Assembly: GCA_029582265.1 (NCBI GenBank)
Contig: CM055830.1
Coordinates: forward strand, 25,575,619-25,639,618
Origin: Zoroaster sp. YZ-2022
Taxonomy: Eukaryota > Echinodermata > Asteroidea > Forcipulatida > Zoroasteridae
DNA length: 64,000 nt
Direction of reading: 5' to 3'
The notes beneath the pieces were generated by a model that was not told the origin of the DNA, did not search any database, and saw nothing but the letters and a program-made list of their open reading frames with translations. Both the position numbers and the translations under genes were made by a program. Every line of letters starts with the position of its first letter. Within the stretch, counting starts at the first letter, position 1. Shown here in pieces: positions 27,470 to 37,955 of this stretch.

Positions 27470-29882
27470 TTAGAAATCGGACCATATGGGACAACAGTCT
27501 CATATGTATTAATGGAAAACCGAATATCTTCGCATTGGATCAAGTTTAGTAGTACTTAGAAACTAATTAAGATGCCTAAAGTCTTCATTCTATGTGTTTG
27601 TATAGGTTTGCAGTGTCCTACAATTAAAAACAAGCATTAATGAGTATATGTCCTATCAGTTCTGCCATTTAAAAAATGTCGGTGTTATAATATTTAAAGA
27701 TGGCGGCCTTTGTACAGTTTTCCCGAACTAACACAAACATTAAAGTGTCTCCAGCGGTTAATTGCTTAGAAATTAAAAACGCCTGAGATTCCAAGCATAT
27801 TTCCATAATTCGAAAATTCTATAAAGGCCACTAAGTGACAACAATTCAAAAATTTCAATTTTTGATGAAGAAACGTGTGTTTCAAACGCCGTTTTCTTCA
27901 AATGTAAATTGTGTCTTGTGGGCAAGCTTGTGTCACTTCGTGAGACCGGAGACGATATGATTGAGATTGCCTGGGTAGGATTGGGGAGTACCCTAGGTGA
28001 GAACGACCCCTTCTGCGCAAATAAGCTATTATTAGTAACATCTGCCCAGCAACAGTTTGCTTATACCAATGATACACTTTGTTCGCTGAAAATTCCCAAA
28101 GATAACAGTACAATGATATCGGCCTTTTGCCAAATTAATACCAACTCCGCATTGTTGAGCCTAATGCATATTCATAAGATTTCATCGAATCAGCGACGTT
28201 TATTGGGTAAAATGTGATACAATAAATAAATAATGAGTAATATCTCTATGACAAAGTGCAATACGGTGTAAATAGTCACAGTACACCTCAGTCACGATAT
28301 AAAATATACAACAACCAGAAGCAACGTTTAGTAAAGTGTCGACTCTAATTCATGTATGTTCTCAAATTGAAACATAACTGTGCGCTACCTGTATTCACAA
28401 TACACTAAAAGTAATCAGGTAATACGTCACTTACTGTATAAAGCTATTGCATGTATTTTTAAATAATAATAATGATGTGGACTTATATAGCGCACTTACC
28501 GACCAAACTGCTCGTCGGGCGCATTCCTGAAACCATCTCAGCTCCCTGGGGAGTATACAGCTCAATTGCTGCCATTTCAGCGCATATAGGGCTCATCAAA
28601 CTCTGACCTCACAGGTACCCATTTACGCCTGGGTGGAGAGAAGCAAATATGCTAAAGTGTGTTGCACAAGGACACTGGATTTATTTAAGAGCAATCTACA
28701 TGTAATTAAACTGTTTCCACGCTCATGTCTGATAAATAATCATATACTCTAATAAACAGCGACAGAGTCCCTGTAAGAAGAGTTCACAGATTATTTGGCG
28801 TGTTTCTTTATGTTTAGGTGATAACATGTGTCGTTGAAGCCAGCACTACCCTGTGAACAGAGTGAATCTCAAGGACATCTGTTTTGAAAGACGCTGTGAT
28901 ACTGGTAAGTTCAACCATAATTAAATATTGAATATAATCTATAAATTAAATCATGGAACGACACTGTAATCTATCAAATGTAACGATCACTGTATCATCG
29001 GTTGATTTCTTCATCAGGAACTTTGAACTGCTACAAACCCAAGCAGCTTTAAGCAGTACGCATTATTGTATGTGGAGTTAACACCTTTAAAAACTATCAA
29101 ATGCGACCCAACTTTTATTATATTAAAATAAATCGCATATTTTTTTACAAAATGGCCTACTAGTGGATACAATCACAACACAAACATGACATTAAACATT
29201 ACGCTCACAGCTTGCCAATGTGGCTATCATCAAGACACTGTGTGTAAATTAAGCGCTAGATGGATACGATGTGAGCTGAGCGGACAACAGCAGTTTCTGC
29301 AGTGCTAATTGAAGTTTTCTTGATTTACATTTCCATTTACATCTGTATTTTTTCACACGTACAGATACGCCTACTAGTGGTTGCAATCACAACACAAACA
29401 TAAAATTAAACATTATGCATTACCGTTACGTGATTACACGAGATTGCTCAAAACTGATTATCAAAGAATCCTTGTCCCTCAAAACGACTATTATTTACTA
29501 GTAAATTTGAAATTTTTTGAAAAATCAGTTACAAAAGGATATTACTGTTGTAATTCGCAAAGAGAAATACATGGCCACAAGAAGCGAGGTTATAAACGAA
29601 AAATTAGTTTGCACATTTGCCATTGAATTGGTTTAAAATAAACATACATGTATATCATTACATGATATAATTCTAAATTAATATGTGACGGGGAGTGGGG
29701 ATGAGTGTTAGGGAAACCCCCCCCCCCAAAAAAATAATAAAATAAATAAATAAATAAATAAAAACAAACAAACAAGCAAACACCCCAACAAACAAACAAA
29801 AAACAACTACAAACAAACGAAACAATAACAAAAAGCAAAGCAAATAACTAAACTCAATTATTTGTATTCTCCATACCAGCTA
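27470..29882. repeat. Segmental duplication III, copy 1
   Basis: Matches 49896-52762 in inverted orientation and, in part, 56828-58266. It includes an uninterrupted TTAA at 27509-27512 at the position where the inverted partner carries the piggyBac. It also holds an old truncated SINE (28445-28678) that all three copies share. The part at 27900-28120 is a diverged relative of segment I ('ctgcccagcaac', 'gggtaggattggggagtacc'), so the segments probably arose from older duplications of one another. The end at 29881 is cut by a Tc1-like terminus. Confidence 0.88.
28445..28678 (-). mobile_element. Truncated type A SINE, shared by three copies
   Basis: Minus-strand SINE lacking the tRNA head; it stops at 'ttgcacaaggacac'. 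It contains 'ctccctggggagtatacagc' and the tail 'gtggacttatatagcgcac'. The same truncated insertion sits at 51115-51345 and 56898-57125, so it predates the duplication of segment III. Confidence 0.88.
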
Positions 29883-30000
29883 CACGCACTGGCCAAAAGT
29901 ATTGCAACATGAATTTGTACGAGACATTGCCGAGACGGATGGCCACAATTATTTGGTCACGTGGTTACCCGACAAAGTATTGAAGGACTTTGTTTCCGAG
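29881..30000 (+). mobile_element. Tc1-like terminus, remainder missing
   Basis: Directly after a TA (29881-29882) the sequence reads CACGCACTGGCCAAAAGTAT. The 'CACTGGCCAAAAGTATT' type of end followed by AT-rich sequence is characteristic of Tc1-like transposons (family knowledge). The inverted partner copy (49896-49897) continues through the same TA into unrelated sequence, so this is an insertion junction. The far end was not found; satellite DNA takes over within about 150 bp. Confidence 0.6.
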
Positions 30001-30019
30001 CAAGAACAGTAAAAAAAAG

Positions 30020-30070
30020 AACATTTGTATAGTTGGCAAGTATGTGATTTTTTGTGGACAAACGCGGGGG

Positions 30071-30102
<32 letters not shown>

Positions 30103-31556
30103 AAAACTAGAGATTCAGAGTTTGTCTCGACACAAACTCTAGGTGTTCGGGAGGTGTAAGGTCAAATTTGGGTCAAATTTGTGTAAATATTTAATGACAA
30201 TTAACGATCTGTACAATGGTGCAAATTTTGTGAATTTACCTCTTGTGGTTGCTGATATATGATTTTTAAAAATATTAAACCTTGACTTCCGGTTTGGACA
30301 GTAAGTAAGGTCAAATTGGGGTCATCTTTTTGTAAATAACTTTTGACAATTAACGGTCTGTACAATGGTATAAAAATTGTGAATTTACCTGTTTTGGTTG
30401 TTGAGATATGATTTTTTTTAAATATTAAACTTTGACTTCCGGTTTGGACAGGAAGTAAGGTCAAATTGGGGTAATTTGTTTGTAAATATATTTTGACAAT
30501 TAGCGATCTGTACAATGGTACAAAAATTGTGAATTTACCTCTTGTGGTTGTTGAGATATGATTGTTTAAAATATTAAACCTTGACTTCCGGTTTGGACAG
30601 GAAGTAAGGTCAAATTGGGGTCATCTTTTTGTAAATATCTTTTGACAATTAACGGTCTGTACAATGGTACAAAAATTGTGAATTTACCTCTTGTGGTTGT
30701 TGAGATATGATTGTTTAAAATATTAAACCTTGACTTCCAGTTTGGACAGGAAGTAAGGTCAAATTGGGGTCATCTTTTTGTAAATATCTTTTGACAATTA
30801 ACGGTCTGTACAATGGTATAAAAATTGTGAATTTACCTGTTTTGGTTGTTGACATATGATTTTTTTAAATATTAAACTTTGACTTCCGGTTTGGACAGGA
30901 ATTAAGGTCAAATTGGGGTCACCTTTGTGTAATTTTTTTTGACATTTAACAATGTATACAATGGTGCAAAAATGTCAATTTACCTCTTGTGGTTGTTGAG
31001 ATATGATTTTTTTTTAATATTAAACTTTGACTTCCGGTTTGGACAGGAAGTAAGGTCAAATTGGGGTCACCTTTTTGTAAATATTTTTCGACAATTAACG
31101 ATCTGTACAATGGTACAAAAATTGTGAATTTACCTCTTGTGGTTGTTGAGATATGATTTTTTTTAAATATTAAACTTTGACTTCCGGTTTGGACAGGAAG
31201 TAAGGTCAAATTGGGGTCACCTTTTTGTAAATATTTTTCGACAATTAACGATCTGTACAATGGTACAAAAATTGTGAATTTACCTCTTGCGGTTGTTGAG
31301 ATATTATAATTTTTTTATATTAAACTTTGACTTCCGGTTTGGACAGGAAGTAAGGTCAAATTGGGGTCACCTTTGTGTAAATATTTTTCGACAATTAACA
31401 ATCTGTATAATGGTACAAAAATTGTGAATTTACCTCTTGTGGTTGTTGAGATATTATTTTTTTTAAATATTAAACTTTGACTTCCGGTTTGGACAGGAAG
31501 TAAGGTCAAATTGGGGTCACCTTTTTGTAAATATTTTTTGACAATTAACGATCTGT
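30020..31556 (+). repeat. Satellite module 5, first part
   Basis: A short tail piece with (GAA)n (30040-30100) leads to a leader hairpin (AGAGTTTGT/ACAAACTCT, about 30118-30141) followed by AGGTGTTCGGGAG. Units then follow with an exact 150-bp period: 'taaactttgacttccggttt' begins at 31020, 31170, 31320 and 31470. The array is interrupted at 31557 by a SINE. Proteins predicted here (repeated 'LPVQTGSQSLIFKKN') are translations of the satellite, not genes. Confidence 0.95.
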
Positions 31557-31806
31557 CATGGCCGAGCGGTCTAGCGCACCGAACTCAAGTTCTGGTGTTG
31601 CCAGCAGCAGGGTGTGAGTTCGAGCCCCGGTCGTGACACTTGTGTCCTTGAGCAAGGTACTTAACCATAATTGCTTCGTCCTTCGGATGGGACGTAAAGC
31701 CGTAGGTCCCGTGTGTTGTGTAATGCACGTAAAAGAATGCGCCTTGAGCACCACTTAGTTGGTGGATACGTGCGCTATATAAGTCCACACATTATTATTA
31801 TTATTG
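31557..31806 (+). mobile_element. tRNA-derived SINE, type B, inside satellite
   Basis: Plus-strand SINE with head ATGGCCGAGCGGTCTAGCGC, B box GAGTTCGAGCCCC, a central domain with 'ccttcggatgggacgtaaag', and the same tail as type A (TGCGCCTTGAGCACCACTTA ... ATTATT). It splits a satellite unit between CGATCTGT and TGGTACAAAA. Confidence 0.92.
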
Positions 31807-32551
31807 TGGTACAAAAATTGTGAATTTACCTCTTGTGGTTGTTGAGATATGATTTTTTTTTAATGTTAAACTTTGACTTCCGATTTGGACAGGAAGTAAG
31901 GTCAAATTGGGGTCATGTTTTTGTAAATATTTTTCGACAATTAACAATCTATACAATATTGCAAAAAATGTCCATTTACCTGTTGTGGTTGTTGAGATAT
32001 GATTTTTTTAAATATTAAACTTTGACTTCCGGTTTGGACAGGAAGTAAGGTCAAATTGGGGTCACCTTTTTGTAAATATTTTTCGACAATTAACGATCTG
32101 TACAATGGTACAAAAATTGTGAATTTACCTCTTGTGGTTGTTGAGATATGATTTTTTTAAAATATTAAACTTTGACTTCCGGTTTGGACAGGAAGTAAGG
32201 TCAAATTGGGGTCACCTTTTTGTAAATATTTTTCGACAATTAACGATCTGTACAATGGTACAAAAATTGTGAATTTACCTCTTGCGGTTGTTGAGATATT
32301 ATAATTTTTTTATATTAAACTTTGACTTCCGGTTTGGACAGGAAGTAAGGTCAAATTGGGGTCACCTTTGTGTAAATATTTTTCGACAATTAACAATCTG
32401 TATAATGGTACAAAAATTGTGAATTTACCTCTTGTGGTTGTTGAGATATTATTTTTTTTAAATATTAAACTTTGACTTCCGGTTTGGACAGGAAGTAAGG
32501 TCAAATTGGGGTCACCTTTTTGTAAATATTTTTTGACAATTAACGATCTGT
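31807..32551 (+). repeat. Satellite module 5, middle part
   Basis: Further 150-bp units between the two SINE copies. Together with the first SINE it forms a higher-order unit of 995 bp: the interval starting at 31315 recurs at 32310 almost base for base, including the SINE and a distinctive 'atattataatttttttatat' variant. Confidence 0.93.
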
Positions 32552-32802
32552 CATGGCCGAGCGGTCTAGCGCACCGAACTCAAGTTCTGGGGTTGCCAGC
32601 AGCAGGGTGTGAGTTCGAGCCCCGGTCGTGACACTTGTGTCCTTGAGCAAGGTACTTAACCATAATTGCTTCGTCCTTCGGATGGGACGTAAAGCCGTAG
32701 GTCCCGTGTGTTGTGTAATGCACGTAAAAGAATGCGCCTTGAGCACCACTTAGTTGGTGGATACGTGCGCCATATAAGTCCACACATTATTATTATTATT
32801 AT
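32552..32802 (+). mobile_element. Second copy of the same type B SINE insertion
   Basis: Nearly identical to 31557-31806 and at the same position within the satellite unit, offset by 995 bp. It was therefore copied by tandem duplication of the satellite rather than by retroposition. It differs by a T to G (32591) and a C/T (32770), plus one or two extra ATT repeats. Confidence 0.92.
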
Positions 32803-33189
32803 GGTACAAAAATTGTGAATTTACCTCTTGTGGTTGTTGAGATATGATTTTTTTTTAATGTTAAACTTTGACTTCCGATTTGGACAGGAAGTAAGGTCAA
32901 ATTGGGGTCATGTTTTTGTAAATATTTTTCGACAATTAACAATCTATACAATATTGCAAAAAATGTCCATTTACCTGTTGTGGTTGTTGAGATATGATTT
33001 TTTTTAATATTAAACTTTGACTTCCGGTTTGGACAGGAAGTAAGGTCAAATCGGGGTCACTCACAAGTGGAGTTTCATCTACTTGTTAAGTTCTAAGTAC
33101 ATGCCAAGTTTCAAGTTCATTTGAAGTTTGCAAGTATGTTTTTATTTGCGGTCAAGATGGGGGAGAAGAAGAAGAAGTAAAAACAAATT
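32803..33189 (+). repeat. Satellite module 5, end and tail
   Basis: Two more units and the standard tail ('catctacttgttaagttct', 'caagtatgtttttatttgcg', short GAA run) ending near 33180. Confidence 0.9.
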
Positions 33190-33242
33190 TAAAAAAAACC
33201 GAACAAAAACAATAGGTGTTTCGGGTACATACCCGAACACCT
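33190..33242. repeat. Single short hairpin unit
   Basis: One unit of the hairpin-array type: 'caataggtgtttcgggtaca' followed by TACCCGAACACCT, directly before the next leader hairpin. Confidence 0.85.
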
Positions 33243-34790
33243 AACTAGAGATTCAGAGTTTGTCTCGACACAAACTCTAGGTGTTCGGGAGGATGTAAGG
33301 TCAAATTGGGGTCAACTTTGTTTAAATATTTTGTGACAATTAACGATCTGTACAATGGTACAAAAATTGTGAATTTACCTCTTGTGGTTGTTGAGATGCT
33401 TTTTTCAAATATTAAACCTTGACTTCCGGTTTGGACAGGAAGTAAGGTCAAATTGGGGTCACTTTTTTGTAAATATTATTTGACAATTAACAATCTGTAC
33501 AATGGTGCAAAAACTGTGAATTTACCTCTTGTGGTTGTTGAGATATGATTTATTTTATATATTAAACTTTGACTTCCGGTTTGGACAGGAAGTAAAGGTC
33601 AAATTGTGGTCACCTTAAATATTATTTGACAATTAACGATCTGTGCAATGGTGAAAGAATTGTGAATTTATCTTATGTGGTTGTTGAGTATGATTTTGTT
33701 AAAATATTAAACTTTGACTTCCGGTTTGGACAGGAAGTAAGGTGAAATTGGGGTCATCTTTTTGTAAATATATTTTGACAATTAGCGATATGTACAATGG
33801 TACAAAAATTGTGAATTTACCTCTTGTGGTTGTTGAGATATGCTTTTTTCAAATATTAAACCTTGACTTCCGGTTTGGACAGGAAGTAAGGTCAAATTGG
33901 GGTCACTTTTTTGTAAATATTATTTGACAATTAACAATCTGTACAATGGTGCAAAAACTGTGAATTTACCTCTTGTGGTTGTTGAGATATGATTTATTTT
34001 ATATATTAAACTTTGACTTCCGGTTTGGACAGGAAGTAAAGGTCAAATTGGGGTCATCTTAAATATTATTTGACAATTAACGATCTGTACAATGGTGAAA
34101 GAATTGTGAATTTATCTTATGTGGTTGCTGAGTATGATTTTGTTAAAATATTAAACTTTGACTTCCGGTTTGGACAGGAAGTAAGGTCAAATTGGGGTCA
34201 TCTTTTTGTAAATATATTTTGACAATTACCGATATGTACAATGGTACAACAATTGTGAATTTACCTCTTGTGGTTGTTGAGATATGATTTTTTCAAATAT
34301 TAAACCTTGACTTCCGGTTTCGACAGGAAGTAATGTCAAATTGGGGTCACCTTTTTGTAAATATTTTTTGACAATTAACAATCTGTACAATGGTGCAAAA
34401 ACTCTGAATTTACCTCTTGTGGTTGTTGAGATATGATTTTTTTAAATGTTAAACTTTGACTTCTGGTTTGGACAGGAAGTAAGGTCAAATTGGGGGTCAT
34501 GTTTTTGTAAATATTTCTCGACAATTAATAATCTATACAATGGTGCAAAAAATTTCCATTTACCTGTTGTGGTTGTAGAGATATGATTTTTTAAATATTA
34601 AACTTTGACTTCCGGTTTGGATAGGAAGTAAGGTCAAATTGGGGTCACTCACAACTCGAGTTTCATCTACTTGTTAAGTTCTAAGTACATGCCAAGTTTC
34701 AAGTTCATGTGAAGTTTGCAAGTATGTGTTTTTTTGCGGACAGACGTCGGGGAGAAGAAGAAGAAGTAAAACAAAATAAAATAAAAAAAT
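33243..34790 (+). repeat. Satellite module 6
   Basis: Leader hairpin (AGAGTTTGT/ACAAACTCT) plus AGGTGTTCGGGAGG, about nine units, then a tail with (GAA)n near 34752. A two-to-three-unit higher-order repeat is visible: variants 'tgattttgttaaaatattaa' and 'ttgagatatgcttttttcaa' recur about 450 bp apart (33690 and 34135). Confidence 0.93.
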
Positions 34791-35010
34791 AAAAACCGTA
34801 CAAAAACAATAGGTGTTTCGGACACAAACCCGAACACCTAAAAAAAAAAGTACAAAAACAATAGGTGTTTAGGGCACATGCCCGAACCCCTAAAAAAAAA
34901 AAAAACGTACAAAAACAATAGGTGTTTCGGGCACATGCCTGAACACCTTAAAAAAAAAACACCGAACAAAAACAAGAAAGAGGTGTTCGCGCTGTAGCTC
35001 GAACACCTAA
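34791..35010. repeat. Hairpin array, four units
   Basis: Three units of the GTTTCGG...CCCGAACACCT kind (loops 'acacaaa', 'cacatg') and a fourth with AGGTGTTCGCGCTGTAGCTC then GAACACCT, separated by A-runs. Confidence 0.9.
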
Positions 35011-35367
35011 CTAGACAGCAGTGTTTGTGATATTACAAACACATAGGTGTTCGAGTTTTGTCAGGGCAGTGATGATGACGTCAGAATGTTGAATTAAGGT
35101 CAAATTGGGGTCATCTTTTTGTAAATATTTTTCGACAATTAACAATCTATACAATGGTGCAAAAAATTTCAATTTACCTGTTGTGGTTGTTGAGATATGA
35201 TTCTTTTAAATAGTTAACTTTGACTTCCGGTTTGGACAGGAAGTAAGGTCAAATTTGGGGCACTCACAACTCGAGTTCCATCTACTTGTTAAGTTCTAAG
35301 TACATGCCAAGTTTCAAGTTCATGTGAAGTTTGCAAGTATGTGATTTTTTGTGGACAAATGCGGGGG

Positions 35368-35399
<32 letters not shown>

Positions 35400-35402
35400 A
35401 AA
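35011..35402 (+). repeat. Satellite module 7 (short)
   Basis: Leader with a different stem (GTGTTTGT/ACAAACAC), then AGGTGTTCGAG and a unique-looking 'ttttgtcagggcagtgatga' containing TGACGTCA. One to two satellite units and a tail with (GAA)n follow. Confidence 0.9.
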
Positions 35403-35759
35403 CTAGAGATTCGAGTTTGTCTTGACAAACTCTAGGTGTTCGGGAGATGTAAAGGTCAAATTGGGGTCACCTTTTTGTAAATATTTTTTGACAATTAACG
35501 ATCAGTACAATGGTACAAAAATTGTGAATTTACCTCTTGTGGTTGTTGAAATATGATTTTTTTAAATATTAAACTTTGACTTCCGGTTTGGACAGGAAGT
35601 AAGGTCAAATTGGGGTCACTCACAACTCGAGTTTCATCTACTTGTTAAGTTCTTAGTACATGCCAAGTTTCAAGTTCATGTGAAGTTTGCAAGTATGTGT
35701 TTTTTGGCGGACAGACGTCGGGGAGAAGAATAAGAAGAAGAAGTAAAAAAACAACAACA
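35403..35759 (+). repeat. Satellite module 8 (short)
   Basis: Leader stem GAGTTTGTC/GACAAACTC, then AGGTGTTCGGGAG, about one full unit, and the standard tail ending with GAAGAAGAAG near 35745. Confidence 0.9.
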
Positions 35760-35971
35760 AAACCGTACAAAAACAATAGGTGTTTCTGGCACAAACCCGA
35801 ACACCTAAAAAAAAAGTACAAAAACAATAGGTGTTTCGGGCACATGCCCGAACACCTAATTTTTTTTTTTAAAACGTACAAAAACAATAGGTGTTTCGGG
35901 CACATGCCCGAACACCTAAAAAAAAACACCGAACAAAAACAAGAGGTGTTCGCGCTGTAGCTCGAACACCT
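35760..35971. repeat. Hairpin array, four units
   Basis: Same composition as 34791-35010: three 'ggtgtttc' hairpins and one 'ggtgttcgcgctgtagctcg' hairpin, nearly identical to that array. Modules 7-8 and their hairpins were probably duplicated together. Confidence 0.9.
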
Positions 35972-36430
35972 AATTCAGACAGCAGTGTTTAGATATTACA
36001 AACACATAGGTGTTCGAGTTTTGTCAGGGCAGTGATGATGACGTCAGAATGTTGAAGTAAGGTCAAATTAGGTCATCTTTTGTAAATATTTTCGACAATT
36101 AACAATCTATACAATGGTGCAAAAATTTCAATTTACCCGTTGTGGTTGTTGAGATATGATTCTTTTAAATATTTAACTTTGACTCGGTTTGGACAGGAAG
36201 TAAGGTCAAATTGGGGTCACCTTTTGTAAATATTTTGAGATATGATTTGTTTAAATATTAAACTTTGATTTATCGTAATTCGATATCTGATTAACTAATC
36301 ATGACGTCACAAATTCTGTTTCATCTACACATTAGGGTCTAAGTATATGTCAATTTCCAAGTTGAAGTGAAGTTCGCAAGTCTGTGTTTTCTTGTAGACA
36401 ATCTATCCGGAGAAGAAGGAGAAGAAGAAA
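35972..36430 (+). repeat. Satellite module 9 with variant tail
   Basis: Leader related to module 7 (GTGTTT/ AACAC stem), AGGTGTTCGAG, one to two units, then a diverged tail around 36280-36430 with 'aatcatgacgtcacaaattc' and a short GAA run. That tail resembles the tail piece at 12340-12470. Confidence 0.85.
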
Positions 36431-36592
36431 AAAACCGAACAAAAACAATAGGTGTTTCGGGTACATACCCGAACACCTAAAAAAAAAAAAACGAACAAAA
36501 ACAATAGGCGCTTCGGGTACATACCCGAACACCTAGAAAAAAAACGAACAAAAACAATAGGTCTTTCGGGCACATACCCGAACACCTAAAAA
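36431..36592. repeat. Hairpin array, three units
   Basis: Three 'gaacaaaaacaata(g)g' hairpins with centres 'gtacata/cacata' and CCCGAACACCT, joined by A-runs. Confidence 0.9.
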
Positions 36593-36599
36593 TGCAATA

Positions 36600-37455
36600 A
36601 ATTCATGGACCACTAAACCCGATGTTATTATTTTGTATTCAGGAAACCTGGTTTAAAAAAGACGAAACCTATACCTTACCTGGATATAATATATACCGCT
36701 TTGATAGAAACCTGACAGGACCTAAGAAAAAGGGAGGAGGATGTGCTTTGTGTGTCAAACATGGCCTCGCTTTTAAATACATAACCGGATCTGATGATCC
36801 CATCGAATACCAGATAGGTGAATTATATGATACTAATAAAGATAAAATTAATCTTGTGAATATTTACAACCCATGTACAATATTAGAAACTAATTCATTA
36901 AACAAAATCCTATGAGAAATACACAAAACATGTATTATATGCGGCGATATAAATGGCCATAACCATCTATGGGGAAGCTCGAAAATAGATCATAACGGAC
37001 AAATAATTGAAGACACTATCGTTAATTATAACATGGTTTGCATAAATTCCGGTGAAGGTACAAGGGTTAATACCTCCCAAGCAACATTATCTTGTATTGA
37101 TGTGACATTTGTATCTCCACATATAACTTCAAAATGTCATTGGACTGTATTAAATGACACATGGGGTAGTGATCATTGCCCGATCCTAGTGGAATATAAT
37201 CACCCATTTCACCAAAATCCATCTAACTTTACTCCCCAATGGTCACTCAAAAAAGCTAACTGGAATAAATTTCAATAGGCTTGTAACAAATATATTACTA
37301 AACCTAACGAATTGAATAATATAGACGAAACGTATAAAAACTTCATATGTCAACTTGAATCAGCTATGGCCGATTCTATACCAAAAACTAACCTAACCAC
37401 AATAAAAAAAAACACATCATGGTGGAATGATGAATGTAACAGGGGCCATTCTAGA
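36600..37455 (+). pseudogene. LINE endonuclease domain (non-LTR retrotransposon), broken
   Basis: Apurinic-endonuclease-like domain of a non-LTR retrotransposon. Motifs in order: IQETW near 36637, 'GGGCALCVKHGL', 'NIYNP', GDINGHNHLWG (about 36941-36973), 'SCIDVTFVS' and GSDHCPI (about 37165-37185). These are the metal- and DNA-binding motifs of APE endonucleases that nick the target for reverse transcription. The style looks closest to the Jockey/I group (inference). One frame is held throughout but is broken by TGA near 36913 and TAG near 37276; upstream of IQETW the frame shifts. The 5' part is missing and the reverse transcriptase would lie in the N gap. Confidence 0.85.
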
Positions 37456-37955
37456 NNNNNNNNNNNNNNNNNNNNNNNNNNNNNNNNNNNNNNNNNNNNN
37501 NNNNNNNNNNNNNNNNNNNNNNNNNNNNNNNNNNNNNNNNNNNNNNNNNNNNNNNNNNNNNNNNNNNNNNNNNNNNNNNNNNNNNNNNNNNNNNNNNNNN
37601 NNNNNNNNNNNNNNNNNNNNNNNNNNNNNNNNNNNNNNNNNNNNNNNNNNNNNNNNNNNNNNNNNNNNNNNNNNNNNNNNNNNNNNNNNNNNNNNNNNNN
37701 NNNNNNNNNNNNNNNNNNNNNNNNNNNNNNNNNNNNNNNNNNNNNNNNNNNNNNNNNNNNNNNNNNNNNNNNNNNNNNNNNNNNNNNNNNNNNNNNNNNN
37801 NNNNNNNNNNNNNNNNNNNNNNNNNNNNNNNNNNNNNNNNNNNNNNNNNNNNNNNNNNNNNNNNNNNNNNNNNNNNNNNNNNNNNNNNNNNNNNNNNNNN
37901 NNNNNNNNNNNNNNNNNNNNNNNNNNNNNNNNNNNNNNNNNNNNNNNNNNNNNNN
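37456..37955. other. Assembly gap (500 Ns)
   Basis: Exactly 500 Ns, a conventional placeholder, so the true length is unknown. The LINE enters on the left; satellite in the opposite orientation emerges on the right. Confidence 0.99.

Noticed and set aside
31557..31640. tRNA gene
   Set aside because: A and B boxes are present but the body and tail identify a SINE; the acceptor stem and flanks are not those of a functional tRNA.
30201..33451. Repeated frames with 'LPVQTGSQSLIFKKN', and similar frames at 12.9-13.2 and 38.1-40.2 kb
   Set aside because: They follow the 150-bp satellite; the period is a multiple of three, so a frame persists by chance. Other units shift frame freely and there is no start, domain or codon bias.
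35645..36585. Frames such as 'RCSGMCPKHLLFLF' on the minus strand and their plus-strand shadows
   Set aside because: They are translations of the short hairpin arrays.
34791..36592. Hairpin arrays considered as CRISPR-like repeats
   Set aside because: Repeats are palindromic but the spacers are A-runs rather than unique sequence, the context is an animal satellite, and no cas genes exist.
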